Source: Sphingobacterium sp. JB170
GTDB taxonomy: Bacteria; Bacteroidota; Bacteroidia; Sphingobacteriales; Sphingobacteriaceae
Assembly: GCF_900163865.1 (NCBI RefSeq)
Contig: NZ_FUKU01000059.1
Span: forward strand, 62,001-126,000
Reading direction: 5' to 3'
Length of the DNA: 64,000 nt
This document shows positions 1 through 10,100 of this stretch, one piece after another. The notes beneath the pieces were generated by a model that had not been told where the DNA came from, did no database searches, and worked only from the letters and a program-made list of their open reading frames with translations. The position numbers and the translations under genes are program-made. Numbering within the stretch: the first letter of the stretch is position 1; each line of letters begins with the position of its first letter.

Positions 1-663
1 ATAAAGTTTACGTTATATGTTCTTTTGATTTTAACGGTAGCGAACACGTTAGGCATCCAGACCACTTCCTTTATTGCCGCACTTTCTGCTTTTGGTTTAG
101 CGGTTGGACTGGCCCTGCAAGGTAGCTTGTCTAATTTTGCAGGAGGCGTATTAATTCTAATGTTTCGTCCATTTAATGTTAATGACTATATCAGTAGTGA
201 TAATGGCGCAGAAGGGAGCGTAGAGTCAATAGACATCCTTTATACCACTTTGATAAATGCCGATGGTATCAAAGTATTCAGTCCAAATGGGCCGCTAGCA
301 AATTCCGTCATCAAAAACTATTCGAGCATCCTCTCACGCCGTTTCCAATTTGTGGTCGGTATTTCTTACGACGACAATATAAAGGACGCAAAAGATACGA
401 TCGCAGCAGTAATTAAGCAAGAGGCACGTATATTAGGTACTCCGGCTCCAGAGATCTTCGTTAGCGACCTAGCGGATAGTTCCGTGAACTTGACGATTCG
501 AGGATGGGTTAACAAAGCTGATTATTGGGATACGCACAACATTTTGCAAGAAAGAATTAAAATCGCTTTGGACGAGAAGGGGATATCGATTCCGTATCCA
601 CAGACCGAGATGCATATCAAATCTGATGGTAGTATAACAACTTCTCCAGTAAAAACATCTTAA
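1..663 (+). CDS. MscS-family mechanosensitive ion channel, 5' truncated by the window edge
   Basis: The frame is open from base 1, so the gene begins outside the window and only its last ~220 residues are seen. They begin in the pore-lining third membrane helix of MscS channels, rich in Gly/Ala (LSAFGLAVGLALQGSLSN), followed by the short amphipathic GGVLILMFRPF segment and the beta domain that starts NVNDYI. The remainder matches the cytoplasmic alpha/beta vestibule of small MscS proteins. Such channels open under membrane tension and release solutes during hypo-osmotic shock. The gene ends before a strong hairpin at 833-870. The number of upstream membrane helices cannot be judged. Confidence 0.92.
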   Translation: MKFTLYVLLILTVANTLGIQTTSFIAALSAFGLAVGLALQGSLSNFAGGVLILMFRPFNVNDYISSDNGAEGSVESIDILYTTLINADGIKVFSPNGPLANSVIKNYSSILSRRFQFVVGISYDDNIKDAKDTIAAVIKQEARILGTPAPEIFVSDLADSSVNLTIRGWVNKADYWDTHNILQERIKIALDEKGISIPYPQTEMHIKSDGSITTSPVKTS

Positions 664-832
664 TCTAACGATCGTGTGAGTACGAAGTAGCGGTAGGCAA
701 GCAAAGCTTGTTGCCATTTCGTGAGCGAGGCCGGGTCCTTTTGCGATAATTTTGGTAACACCGCTTTATTGACCGTATTTAAAAATTTGAATATCGATTT
801 TGTCATCATATTTGATACATATAAGAAAACAG

Positions 833-870
833 TACGTCTTTAAAACTTGTTTAAAGACGTATTGTTTTTT
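833..870. terminator. Bidirectional intrinsic terminator between mscS-like gene and glpF
   Basis: Twelve-base perfect arms (833-844 and 850-861) with a 5-base loop are followed on the plus strand by TTGTTTTTT. On the minus strand the stem is followed by CTGTTTTCTTA, so it can serve both convergent genes. The rest of 664-880 holds nothing else I recognise. Confidence 0.85.
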
Positions 871-880
871 AGGGCCTGAA

Positions 881-1606
881 TTATTGTACGATCAAGTACA
901 ATCCAACGGCTAATAGAGAGCCTAGAAATGGTCCTACGATAGGAACCCAAGCGTAGGAAATATCGAAACTGGCCTTGTTTTTTAAAGGTAAAAGGGCGTG
1001 CACGATTCGTGGACCTAAATCTCTGGCCGGATTAATAGCATACCCGGTTGTTCCTCCCAGAGAAAGGCCGATCACCCACACCACAAAGGTAACAGGGATA
1101 GCACCAACTGAACCTAAGCCGATAGGGGTGTCGTCCCCTAAAGCAGGTTCCGTGAAGTGTAGAATCGCGAAAATGAGCACAAATGTTGCGACTGTTTCAC
1201 CGATCAAATTCGTTGGGAGGTTCCGAATTGCAGGTGACGTACAGAATACGGCTTGTTTAGCACCTGGATCGTCCGTTTGGTTAAAATGGTCTCGATATAC
1301 AAGCCACACAACAAATGCGCCGGTCATTGCGCCCAATATTTGCGCACTCATGAAGGAAAGTGTTGTGTATAGGTCTAGTTTTCCTAAAGCGAAATTTGCA
1401 AGGGTAACAGCACAGTTTAAGTGTGCACCGCTGTAAGGGCCGGCGATTGTTACGCCAACAAACACGGCAAATGCCCATGCCGTCGAAATAACGATCCATC
1501 CGGAATTATTTCCGTTAGTACCTTTCAATAAAACATTCGCAACTACCCCTCCGCCAAGTAGAATTAGCATAGCAGTTCCCAGGTACTCCGCAATAAATGG
1601 TGTCAT
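881..1606 (-). CDS. glpF: Aquaglyceroporin / glycerol uptake facilitator with an NCA first box
   Basis: This MIP-family channel (241 aa) would let glycerol diffuse into the cell for GlpK. It shows six hydrophobic segments and two half-helix loops. The second loop has the glycerol-facilitator signature GYAINPARDLGPR, with the Asp typical of GlpF. The first loop reads SGAHLNCAVTLA, so the usual NPA triplet is NCA; the codon is tgt on the coding strand. It is the last gene of glpD-glpK-glpF, 27 bases after glpK. The operon and the GlpF-type second loop make glycerol the likely substrate. The NCA change does not remove the conserved Asn that lines the pore, so a working channel is likely. Confidence 0.93.
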   Translation of the reverse strand: MTPFIAEYLGTAMLILLGGGVVANVLLKGTNGNNSGWIVISTAWAFAVFVGVTIAGPYSGAHLNCAVTLANFALGKLDLYTTLSFMSAQILGAMTGAFVVWLVYRDHFNQTDDPGAKQAVFCTSPAIRNLPTNLIGETVATFVLIFAILHFTEPALGDDTPIGLGSVGAIPVTFVVWVIGLSLGGTTGYAINPARDLGPRIVHALLPLKNKASFDISYAWVPIVGPFLGSLLAVGLYLIVQ

Positions 1607-1633
1607 AAAATGATAATTTGTTTATAATTGTAG

Positions 1634-3130
1634 TTATTTATATTCAGCCCAGTATTTTACCGTATCAGTTGCTCTTTTCCACTCCTTTAATTGACGTTGA
1701 TATTTTGCCTTTGGGTTTACGGTGAAAGTTCGATCTTCTTTCCATAACGACTGAAGCTCGTCGATATCTTTCCAAAAACCTACTGCGAGCCCAGCTAAGA
1801 AAGCTGCACCTATTGCGGTTGTTTCCGTTATTGCAGGCCGAATGACACTTGTTTTTAGAATATCCGCCTGAAATTGCATCAAAAAGCTATTTTGGCTGGC
1901 GCCGCCATCGACAAGTAGTGCTTTTATTTTGGATTTTGAATCTTTCTCCATAGCCTTGAGGATATCGTAGGTTTGATAAGCGATGCTTTCAAGCGATGCG
2001 CGCGCAATATGTGCATCATTTGATCCCCGTGATAAGCCTAGGATAGTTCCTCGGGCTTCCGCGTTCCAGTGTGGTGCGCCTAAGCCGGAAAATGCGGGTA
2101 CCACATATACGCCGTTTGTGTCTTCAACACTCATGGCGAGTTTTTCGACATCACTCGATTTTTTTATGATCCCTAATTCATCGCGGAGCCATTGGACGAC
2201 TGCACCGGCAATGAAAATACTACCTTCAAGTGCATAATTAACATCATCGCCGATTTTCCAAGCAATCGTCGTTACGAGTTGGTGTTTTGATATGATGGGA
2301 TCTGTCCCGATGTTCATTAATAGGAAGCAGCCTGTTCCATAAGTGTTTTTGACCATTCCTTTCTTCGTGCAGAGTTGTCCAAACAGTGCTGCCTGTTGAT
2401 CACCTGCTATTCCGGCTATGGGAATAGGTCGGGCGCCTAGCTCGGTACTTGTTTGACCATATACCTCGGAACTTGCGCATACTTGCGGAAGCATCGATTC
2501 CGGGATCTCGAAGATATCAAGTAGTTCCTGATCCCATTCTAAAGTGTGTATGTTGTATAACAATGTACGCGATGCATTGGTTACATCGGTGATGTGTTTT
2601 TGACCATTGGTGAGGTTGTAAACCAACCACGAATCTACGGTGCCAAAGGCGAGATCCCCTTTTTCAGCAAGTTTGCGCGCACCTTTGACATGCTTGAGGA
2701 TCCAGTTGATTTTAGAGGCAGAAAAATAGGAATCGATTAGTAGGCCCGTTTTCTGTTGAATCGTTTGGGCTAGCCCCTTTTTGATGAGTGCTTGACAATA
2801 TTCCGCTGTGCGTCGGTCTTGCCAGACGATGGCGTTATAGATAGGGTTACCTGTCTTCTTGTTCCAGACGATTGTGGTCTCTCGCTGATTGGTAATACCA
2901 ATCGCTTTTATGGCCTCTAATTTGATTTTTGATTTAGCGATTACTTCTGTTAATACAGCGAACTGTGATGACCAAATTTCGGTAGCATCATGCTCAACCC
3001 ATCCGGATTTCGGGAATATCTGCGTGAATTCTTTTTGGGCAACATTTTCGATTTGCCCCTTTTTGTTAAAAAGAATTGCCCTAGAGCTTGTCGTTCCTTG
3101 ATCGAGGGCCAATATAAATTCTTTCTTCAT
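1634..3130 (-). CDS. glpK: Glycerol kinase
   Basis: Transfers phosphate from ATP to glycerol to give sn-glycerol 3-phosphate in the cytoplasm. At 498 aa it is full length for the FGGY kinase family. The N-terminal ATPase motif [14 protein letters not shown], the substrate-region [11 protein letters not shown], the [10 protein letters not shown] segment and the C-terminal [15 protein letters not shown] phosphate motif are all present. It lies 34 bases downstream of glpD and 27 bases upstream of glpF on the same strand, so the three are probably one transcript. Nothing unusual was seen. Confidence 0.97.
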   Translation of the reverse strand: MKKEFILALDQGTTSSRAILFNKKGQIENVAQKEFTQIFPKSGWVEHDATEIWSSQFAVLTEVIAKSKIKLEAIKAIGITNQRETTIVWNKKTGNPIYNAIVWQDRRTAEYCQALIKKGLAQTIQQKTGLLIDSYFSASKINWILKHVKGARKLAEKGDLAFGTVDSWLVYNLTNGQKHITDVTNASRTLLYNIHTLEWDQELLDIFEIPESMLPQVCASSEVYGQTSTELGARPIPIAGIAGDQQAALFGQLCTKKGMVKNTYGTGCFLLMNIGTDPIISKHQLVTTIAWKIGDDVNYALEGSIFIAGAVVQWLRDELGIIKKSSDVEKLAMSVEDTNGVYVVPAFSGLGAPHWNAEARGTILGLSRGSNDAHIARASLESIAYQTYDILKAMEKDSKSKIKALLVDGGASQNSFLMQFQADILKTSVIRPAITETTAIGAAFLAGLAVGFWKDIDELQSLWKEDRTFTVNPKAKYQRQLKEWKRATDTVKYWAEYK

Positions 3131-3164
3131 TGCGTTTTATGGTTTATAGGGTTATGTCAAATTT

Positions 3165-4730
3165 TTAAAACGTATAGTTCTTTACGAGTATACGATATTC
3201 ATCGAGCTCTTTGCTTACCCAGGTATTATCATGATCAAGCTCGCGGGCCATTACTTGTGCCACGGTAGGCGCAGCTACCAACGATGCCTGCGCATCGAGC
3301 AGGAGTAACCGAATTCTGCGGGCAAGGAAATCTTCGAGTTTTACAACCATCTCATTTCGGCAGGCCCATACAACCTCAGCAATGCAGTATTCATAATCCG
3401 GATGAATTCTTGTGGCCAATGTTGGGTCGTCGGTAATAAGCTCTTGAATCCTGGTGTAGCTTGAGCCGTATACTCGCCAGTGTCCCGGGTACTTATCATG
3501 TGTAAATCCATAGATAGGATGATGCGTGGTTTTACAAGGTGTGGGACTTAGTTTTGCTGTGCGAACCGCGAGGTTTACTGTGTCTTCACCCATCTTACGG
3601 TAGGTCGTCCATTTTCCTCCAGTAATCGTAATTAAATTGGATGGACTGGCGATTAATTTGTGGTCCCGAGAGATTTCTTTCGTGCTTCCGCGATCGGACT
3701 CGGTAGGAGCTGCAAGCGGGCGTAAGCCTGCAAAAATACTCAACACATCAGCGCGTGTAGGCGCATGCTCTAAATATTGATCTGCTGTGTTCAGTATGAA
3801 CGCTATTTCCTCTTCCAGTGGACGTGGTTCGATTTGATGTTCATCCAGCGGCGTGTCTGTCGTGCCTAGTAATACTTTTCCATGCCATGGTACGCCAAAC
3901 AATACACGGCCGTCACTTGTTTCTGGGATCATCAAGGCATCGGTATTTCCAAGAAAATGTGCGTCAACTACTACATGTGTGCCTTGGCTGGGGCGAACCA
4001 GGTTCTTATGGGTTGGTGTGTCGAGCTTTAATATATCGTCAACGAAAACTCCTGTCGCATTGATGACGGCTTTTGCGGAAATAGTATAGGATTTCTTAGT
4101 AGTAGTGTCTGTAAATTGAATGCCGTTTACTAGGGCATCTTTATCTTTCGAGATAGCAGTTACTTCGGCATAGTTGATCACTGCTGCGCCAGAATCGGCA
4201 GCCGTCTGCGCTAGGTTTATTGCGAGTCGTGCATCATCAAATTGCCCGTCGAAATATTGTACGCCACCTTTTAGATTTTTGGTTTTGATATGTGGGAGCT
4301 TTTGGAGTAATGTTTTATTTTTTAGTAATGCAGTACTGCCTATCCGTAATTTACCAGCCATCCAATCATAAAGCTTTAGTCCGATCAAAAACTTTAATTT
4401 ACTAAAAACCGAATAGCAAGGGATAATGAACGACTGGACAAAGGAAACGTGCGGGGCGTTTTGGAAGATAAGCCCACGCTCTTTAAGCGCGGAGAACACG
4501 AGTTTGACATCTCCATTCGCTAAATAACGAACGCCACCATGGACTAATTTTGTACTTTTACTTGAGGTCCCTTTCGCAAAGTCATATTTCTCCACTAGGA
4601 GCGTTTTATACCCTCTGGTTGCGGCATCGACGGCAGTCCCCAAACCGGTGGCGCCACCACCTATGATTACAATATCCCATAATTGCGTCTCGTGTAAACT
4701 GTCTAACACTCTTCGGCGGTTGAACTTCAT
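3165..4730 (-). CDS. glpD: FAD-dependent glycerol-3-phosphate dehydrogenase
   Basis: Oxidises glycerol 3-phosphate to dihydroxyacetone phosphate and feeds electrons to menaquinone at the membrane face. The 521 aa include the FAD-binding dinucleotide fold near the N terminus (DIVIIGGGATGLGTAVDAA), the family motif KGTSSKSTKLVHGGVRYL just after it, and the C-terminal DAO_C domain. It is the first gene of the glp operon and lies divergent to a DeoR-family regulator. The 302-base gap between them carries a CGAAA-GT-TTTCG inverted repeat that could be the operator. Bacteroidota have no ubiquinone, so menaquinone as acceptor is inferred. Confidence 0.96.
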   Translation of the reverse strand: MKFNRRRVLDSLHETQLWDIVIIGGGATGLGTAVDAATRGYKTLLVEKYDFAKGTSSKSTKLVHGGVRYLANGDVKLVFSALKERGLIFQNAPHVSFVQSFIIPCYSVFSKLKFLIGLKLYDWMAGKLRIGSTALLKNKTLLQKLPHIKTKNLKGGVQYFDGQFDDARLAINLAQTAADSGAAVINYAEVTAISKDKDALVNGIQFTDTTTKKSYTISAKAVINATGVFVDDILKLDTPTHKNLVRPSQGTHVVVDAHFLGNTDALMIPETSDGRVLFGVPWHGKVLLGTTDTPLDEHQIEPRPLEEEIAFILNTADQYLEHAPTRADVLSIFAGLRPLAAPTESDRGSTKEISRDHKLIASPSNLITITGGKWTTYRKMGEDTVNLAVRTAKLSPTPCKTTHHPIYGFTHDKYPGHWRVYGSSYTRIQELITDDPTLATRIHPDYEYCIAEVVWACRNEMVVKLEDFLARRIRLLLLDAQASLVAAPTVAQVMARELDHDNTWVSKELDEYRILVKNYTF

Positions 4731-4854
4731 AAGAATAAAGCAGGAAGCACATCTAGCACATTGTACGATAGGTGTGAGGAATGCGCCTGCGTTTCGCGAT
4801 TTCCTGTTTCTGATTTTGCGATTTTAAATTAATGATTAAAGCATTTACTGCGAG

Positions 4855-4886
4855 CTGCCGGGGGTTCTCCCGAATTGTAGCGGCAG
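4855..4886. promoter_or_regulatory. Inverted repeat in the glpD leader region
   Basis: CTGCCG at 4855-4860 pairs with CGGCAG at 4881-4886, and a nested CGGG...CCCG lies between them. It sits about 125 bases upstream of the glpD start, in the divergent intergenic region. No U-tract follows, so it is not a plain terminator. Its role is unknown. Confidence 0.3.
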
Positions 4887-4967
4887 TTACAAGGTCTGTT
4901 ATTGAACTTTGAATGCTTTCATTAGATTATAAAATGCTTGGTGAAGTTAATAAAAAACGTAATTAAA

Positions 4968-4979
4968 CGAAAGTTTTCG
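4968..4979. promoter_or_regulatory. Candidate DeoR/GlpR operator
   Basis: CGAAAGTTTTCG is a 5-base inverted repeat (CGAAA/TTTCG) with a 2-base centre. It is placed 54 bases before the regulator start and directly upstream of a TATCTTTA element (4991-4998) that resembles the Bacteroidota -7 box. Its position between the divergent regulator and glp operon suits autoregulation plus control of glpDKF. No binding data exist here. Confidence 0.4.
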
Positions 4980-5032
4980 AAGGTATTTTTTATCTTTAGA
5001 CCACTTTTGTTGAGATAGTAGTTAGAAAAAAT

Positions 5033-5791
5033 ATGAATAATGTAGAGCGTCACCAATTGATTTTAAAACAAGTCCAGGCTAATGGGCACGTTTCGGTACT
5101 TGATCTATGTGAAAAATTGAAAGTCTCATCGGTTACAATTCGAAAAGATTTACAGTTTCTAGAAGATGCAGGGATGTTATTTAGGACACATGGAGGAGCA
5201 ACCGGTAGCAATCCATATCAAAAAGATAGGACGATAAATGAAAAATCACAGATCAATGCAGATGTTAAAAAACGAATAGGGGAGTATGCAGCAAAACTTA
5301 TCGAACCAAATGACTCAATCATTATTGCATCTGGTACGACTATGCAATATTTTGCCCAGCAAATTGTTCCGCAACAAGGATTAACCGTGATAACATCCGC
5401 AATTAACGTTACCATGGAACTCATTAAGCACGAAAGTATCGATATTATCCAGCTTGGCGGGCCTGTCCGGAAATCTTCTTCGTCGATCATGGGCCGGTAT
5501 GCTGAGGACCTACTGGGCGATTTCTTTTGCTCAAAGCTTTTTATCGGTGTAGACGGTATTGACGCGGGGTTTGGGATAACGACGACTAATGCACAAGAAG
5601 CACTTCTAAATCGAAAGATGATGGAGTCTGCACATAAAACAATTGTCTTGGCGGATTCCTCGAAATTTGATCGACGGAGTTTGGGTAAAATTGCCGAATT
5701 GTCCAAGGTAGATATGATTATCAGCGACAATATTCCGCCAAAATATCAACAATTGTGTGACAATCTAGGTATTGAATATAAAATATGTTAA
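5033..5791 (+). CDS. DeoR-family transcriptional regulator, probably of the glycerol operon
   Basis: At 252 aa it has the usual DeoR size. An N-terminal winged helix-turn-helix (residues ~1-60) contains the family signature VSVLDLCEKLKVSSVTIRKDLQFLE and the following LFRTHGGA. A C-terminal sugar-phosphate-sensing domain has the conserved SGTT (IIIASGTTMQYFA), the FIGVDGID segment and VLADSSKF. These proteins usually repress catabolic operons and release DNA on binding a phosphorylated sugar. It is divergent to glpD and 41 bases upstream of an exported oxidoreductase gene. It could control glp, the downstream 3-keto-glycoside pair, or both; glp is my first choice by analogy with GlpR. Confidence 0.92.
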   Translation: MNNVERHQLILKQVQANGHVSVLDLCEKLKVSSVTIRKDLQFLEDAGMLFRTHGGATGSNPYQKDRTINEKSQINADVKKRIGEYAAKLIEPNDSIIIASGTTMQYFAQQIVPQQGLTVITSAINVTMELIKHESIDIIQLGGPVRKSSSSIMGRYAEDLLGDFFCSKLFIGVDGIDAGFGITTTNAQEALLNRKMMESAHKTIVLADSSKFDRRSLGKIAELSKVDMIISDNIPPKYQQLCDNLGIEYKIC

Positions 5792-5831
5792 CTTCGAATC
5801 TCAACTAAACTAGCTAACGCAAAATTTTAAA

Positions 5832-7100
5832 ATGAAAGAAAAAGATACTTCAAGACGTGACTTTATTAAAAAGTCACTGATTGGCGCAGCGGCTTTTACG
5901 ATCGTTCCACGATTTGTTCTGGGCGGTAATGGATACCTGGCGCCAAGTGACCATCTAACTAAAGGAGTCATCGGTGTTGGATCGATGGGCCGAGGACACT
6001 TTGGTTATGCAGGAACTAAAACTGTTGCTATTTGTGACGTGGATACTCGCCACTTAGCTCTCGCGCAGAAAGCGCTTGGTGGCGGCGTTAAAGAACATCA
6101 CGATTACCGGGAACTTATTCAAGATAGCGAGGTCGATATCGTACATATTGCTACTCCGCCACACTGGCATGGTATCATGGCCGTTGAAGCAGCACGCTCT
6201 GGAAAAGATATTTGGTGTGAAAAGCCAATGACGCGTACTATTGGTGAAGGTAAGAAGGTTAAAGAGGCCGTTGCTCAGCATGGTAACGTCTTTCGTTTAA
6301 ATACGTGGTTTCGGTTTGATGCAAACTTTTACGGTATGAATGTGCCGGTAAAGAAAATTAAGAAGTTGGTGGAAACAGGAATGTTAGGTTGGCCGTTGAA
6401 AGTGACAATTAGTAAGCATACGGGGTTCGATTGGAAATTTTACTGGGTAGGTAAAGAAAATTTACCTGTAGAGACTGTTCCTAAAGAACTCGATTACGAC
6501 ATGTGGTTAGGCCCCGCTCCGCATAAGCCCTATAGTGCACATCGTGTGCACACGACCTTTCGTGGTTATTGGGATTACGACGGTGGCGGCCTAGGAGATA
6601 TGGGACAGCATTACCTTGATCCGGTACAGTATTTCCTGGGTAAAGACCAAGAAAGTCCGGTTAAAGTAGAGGTTGATGCGCCACAGCAGCATGCCGATGC
6701 GGTAGGTACTTGGCGTAAAATTACCTATACTTACGCTGATGGATGCCAGATTATTCTAGATGGGGCAGGAACTGAAGAAGGTCAAGCATATATTGACGGA
6801 CCAAAAGGTAAACTATATAAGGGATTTGTGTCAGATATTCCAGATATGGAACGTAAACTAGCGCAATACCCTGATCCAGCGCCACAAGTAACGGACTTCT
6901 TGGAGGCGTGTCGTACGCGTCAGAAGTTTGCTTTAAATGAGCAAAATGGATATTATTCAGCAACTTTGGTTAACCTTGGGCTCTCCGCGCTACGATTAAA
7001 CCGTACGCTGCATTTTGATTCCGATAAACAGGAGTTTGTAAATGATGAAGGAGCGAATCGTTTAATTAATCAGCCAATGCGTGGGCCTTGGACTATTTAA
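5832..7100 (+). CDS. Exported Gfo/Idh/MocA-family oxidoreductase
   Basis: A 422-aa NAD(P)-dependent sugar oxidoreductase. It begins with a twin-arginine signal (SRRDFIKK followed by a hydrophobic stretch ending near VLGG), so it is probably exported already folded with its cofactor. The Rossmann motif is GVIGVGSMGRGHF, and the family EKP motif is present as WCEKPMTRTIGEG around residue 135. The C-terminal alpha/beta domain is complete. The next gene encodes a DUF1080 protein only 16 bases downstream. That pairing is common in Bacteroidota and fits oxidation of glycosides to 3-keto sugars followed by cleavage. The exact substrate cannot be read. Confidence 0.9.
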   Translation: MKEKDTSRRDFIKKSLIGAAAFTIVPRFVLGGNGYLAPSDHLTKGVIGVGSMGRGHFGYAGTKTVAICDVDTRHLALAQKALGGGVKEHHDYRELIQDSEVDIVHIATPPHWHGIMAVEAARSGKDIWCEKPMTRTIGEGKKVKEAVAQHGNVFRLNTWFRFDANFYGMNVPVKKIKKLVETGMLGWPLKVTISKHTGFDWKFYWVGKENLPVETVPKELDYDMWLGPAPHKPYSAHRVHTTFRGYWDYDGGGLGDMGQHYLDPVQYFLGKDQESPVKVEVDAPQQHADAVGTWRKITYTYADGCQIILDGAGTEEGQAYIDGPKGKLYKGFVSDIPDMERKLAQYPDPAPQVTDFLEACRTRQKFALNEQNGYYSATLVNLGLSALRLNRTLHFDSDKQEFVNDEGANRLINQPMRGPWTI

Positions 7101-7116
7101 TCAATCTAACCAAAAA

Positions 7117-10100
7117 ATGAAAAAAGTATTTAATACCTTATCGGCGCTGCTGATTCTCCAAATATCCGCTTACGCGCAGCAACCAGCTAATCGTACGTCA
7201 GCCACAAAGATCGCAGATGTGTTAGCACAGCAACCTGCGCAAGAGCACGCTAAACTTCTCACTGCAATGAAGGAGCTGGAGAATTTTACATCTGAAGATA
7301 TTGCAAACCTACTTTCTGGATTACAACCACAAGGAGGAAACAACGCAGCCATTGAGTACGCTGCGAATACATACTCTTTCTACGTCATGCAATCGGGCAA
7401 AGACGCGCAGCGCGAATTGTTTTCAAAAGGTTTAGCGCTCGCATTAGAACGCTTGACGGACAAAGACAATAAAGGATTCGTTTTACGCTTAATGACGCAA
7501 GCATCTAAAAACGAGGCTATTCAAGCGATTGTTCCTTTATTAAAGGATGATTATCTTGTCGACAAGGCGGCAATGGCGCTGAACGGTATCCGTACGCCCG
7601 AAGCAAAAAAAGCGTTATCTACTGCGCTGAGCCAGGCAAGCAATGAAAAACAGACCAAAGCGATTGTTTCAGCTTTGGGAGATTTGCGCTCAAAAGAAGA
7701 TGAAGAAGCTATTATTGCCACTCTTTCTAAATATTCATCGGAGAATACACAACGTGGAGCATTCACAGCGTTGAGTAAAATTGCTGGAGCGAAATCTGCA
7801 CCCGTATTTTTAGAAAAATTAAAAAATGTCAACTATCAATTTGATAAAACGAATATCGGTGGTTTGACATTAAACTATGCTGGTAATTTAGCAGCAGAAG
7901 GTAACGAATCCCTTGCCGTATCGGTAGCAAACACGGTGAGTAAAGAGGCCGAGCGGGCGGGTGTATCGACGCTACAAGTTGGCGCATTGAAGTTATTAAC
8001 TAAAATTAATCCGAATAAGGCACGCAAGCAGCTTTTAAAGGGAGCCACGAGCCCAAATGCGTTATATCGTGCTGCATCGCTTGAACTCTTGGCAAATCGT
8101 GACGAGCCTTCGGAAACCAAGAAGCTTATTAAGTCTCTTTCCAAGGCTGAACCAGCGATTCAGGAAAGCATCCTACTGTACCTCGCACAGGAGGCCGATG
8201 AGAGTGATATTCCAGCAATTAATAAAACGGTGCAGAAACTCTCGGATACACGATCGAAGATTGCTGGTTTAAATACGTTGTCAGCGCTTTCAAATGGATC
8301 GAATGCCGCCGCACTTATTAAAGAAATATCTTCTGCAGATGATGCAACAAAGCAGGCAATTGTAACTTTACTGTTAACATCAAAAGATGCTTCGACGATT
8401 GACGCGGTGGTTGCGGCTTTACCGACGGCTGATTCAACCACGCAATTAATGCTATTAGAAGTCCTTTCGAAACGCACGAATAGCAACGCTTCCAAAGCGA
8501 CATTGGCGTTAGTTCAAAGTGAAGATGCAGCTGTAAAAGAAGCTGCGTTAAATGCATTGCCAAATGTTGTCGGTGAGAACGATCTAGATGCGGTTGTTAA
8601 TTTATTGTCCAAAGCAAACGAACAAGATTCACGTGCTTTGCAATCGGCGCTAATACAGATTCTGTCAGCAAGTTCGAGCAAAGATGCGCACATTCAAAAG
8701 CTGGCTGCAAATATCTCACGTTCCGCGGCACCTTCAGCCGCAAATTATTTTCCTGTATTTGCCGGCGTTGGTACGCAAGAATCTTTAAAAGCAGTCAAAA
8801 ATTACCTCAACAACGAGACGTTGAAGCCTCAAGCGATAAGCGCATTAGCGAGCTGGAGTACGCCAGAGGCGCTTCCTACATTAATCGAGCTATCACGGAC
8901 CGAAAAAGGTACAGCTAATTTCGATACCGTTTTTAAAGGGTTGATTGCGCAAATCAACGCAAGTGAAAATACAGCAGCACAAAAGACGCTGTTTTTGAAA
9001 GATGCATTCGTGCTCGCTTCAACGCCAGCACAGCAGCAGCAGGTATTGGGGAGTTTACAGACAACAGGTACATACCAGGCACTGGTTTTCGCAGCGAACT
9101 ATTTAGACGATGCGAATCTTAAAGGTGCTGCAACCAATACAGCGATGAATATCGCGATGGATAACATTGAATATATTGGTACCGACGTACGCCGCATACT
9201 CGAACAAGCAAATACTAACTTAACCGGTAGCGAAAGCTCCTATCTTAAGGAAGCAATCACGCGGCATTTGGTCGAAATGCCGGCAGGAGAGGGCTACGTG
9301 TCGATCTTCAATGGTAAGGACCTTACCGGTTGGAAAGGTTTGGTAGAAAATCCGATTAAGCGCGCAGCGATGTCGCCGAAAGAATTGTCCAGCAAACAAG
9401 CGGAGGCGGACAAAAACATGCGTATCAATTGGTCCGCCGAAAATGGCGACCTTGTGTTTAGTGGAAAAGGCGATAATATCGCTACAGTAAAACAATACGG
9501 CGATTTTGAGATGTTGGTGGATTGGAAACTAGATCCTAATGGAAAAGAACCTGATGCCGGGGTATACCTTCGGGGAACACCACAAGTACAGATTTGGGAT
9601 ATTTCTCGTACCGAGGTTGGTGCGCAAGTGGGATCGGGTGGATTGTACAACAATCAAAAGAATCCTGCTAACCCGCTTAAAGTGGCTGATAATGCCCTTG
9701 GAGAATGGAATACGTTTAAAATACGTATGATCGGGGAGAAAGTATCTGTTTGGTTGAATGGTGAACTCGTCGTGGATAACGTGACTTTAGAGAATTATTG
9801 GGATCGTAATCAATCTATTTTCCCGGTTGAACAAATTGAGTTGCAAGCACATGGATCCCGTGTATGGTACCGCGATATCTATGTGAAGGAAATCGCCCGC
9901 AAAGAAGTTTTTACTTTAAATAAGGCAGAGAAATCGGAAGGATTTGAGATGTTGTTCGACGGAACGAACCTGGATAAATGGACAGAAACGCCCGCCTACG
10001 AAGTAACTCCTGAAGGCTATATTCGCGCCAACCCTGACGCTAAATTCGGAAAAAATCTTTATACCAAAGATGAATTTGGAGATTTCGTATACCGTTTTGA

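Noticed and set aside
975..1436. 153-aa plus-strand frame opposite glpF
   Set aside because: Antisense shadow of a membrane protein gene; no start context or domain.
5218..5730. 170-aa minus-strand frame opposite the DeoR regulator
   Set aside because: Composition is Ser/Ile-rich with no family signature, and the plus-strand DeoR protein is complete.
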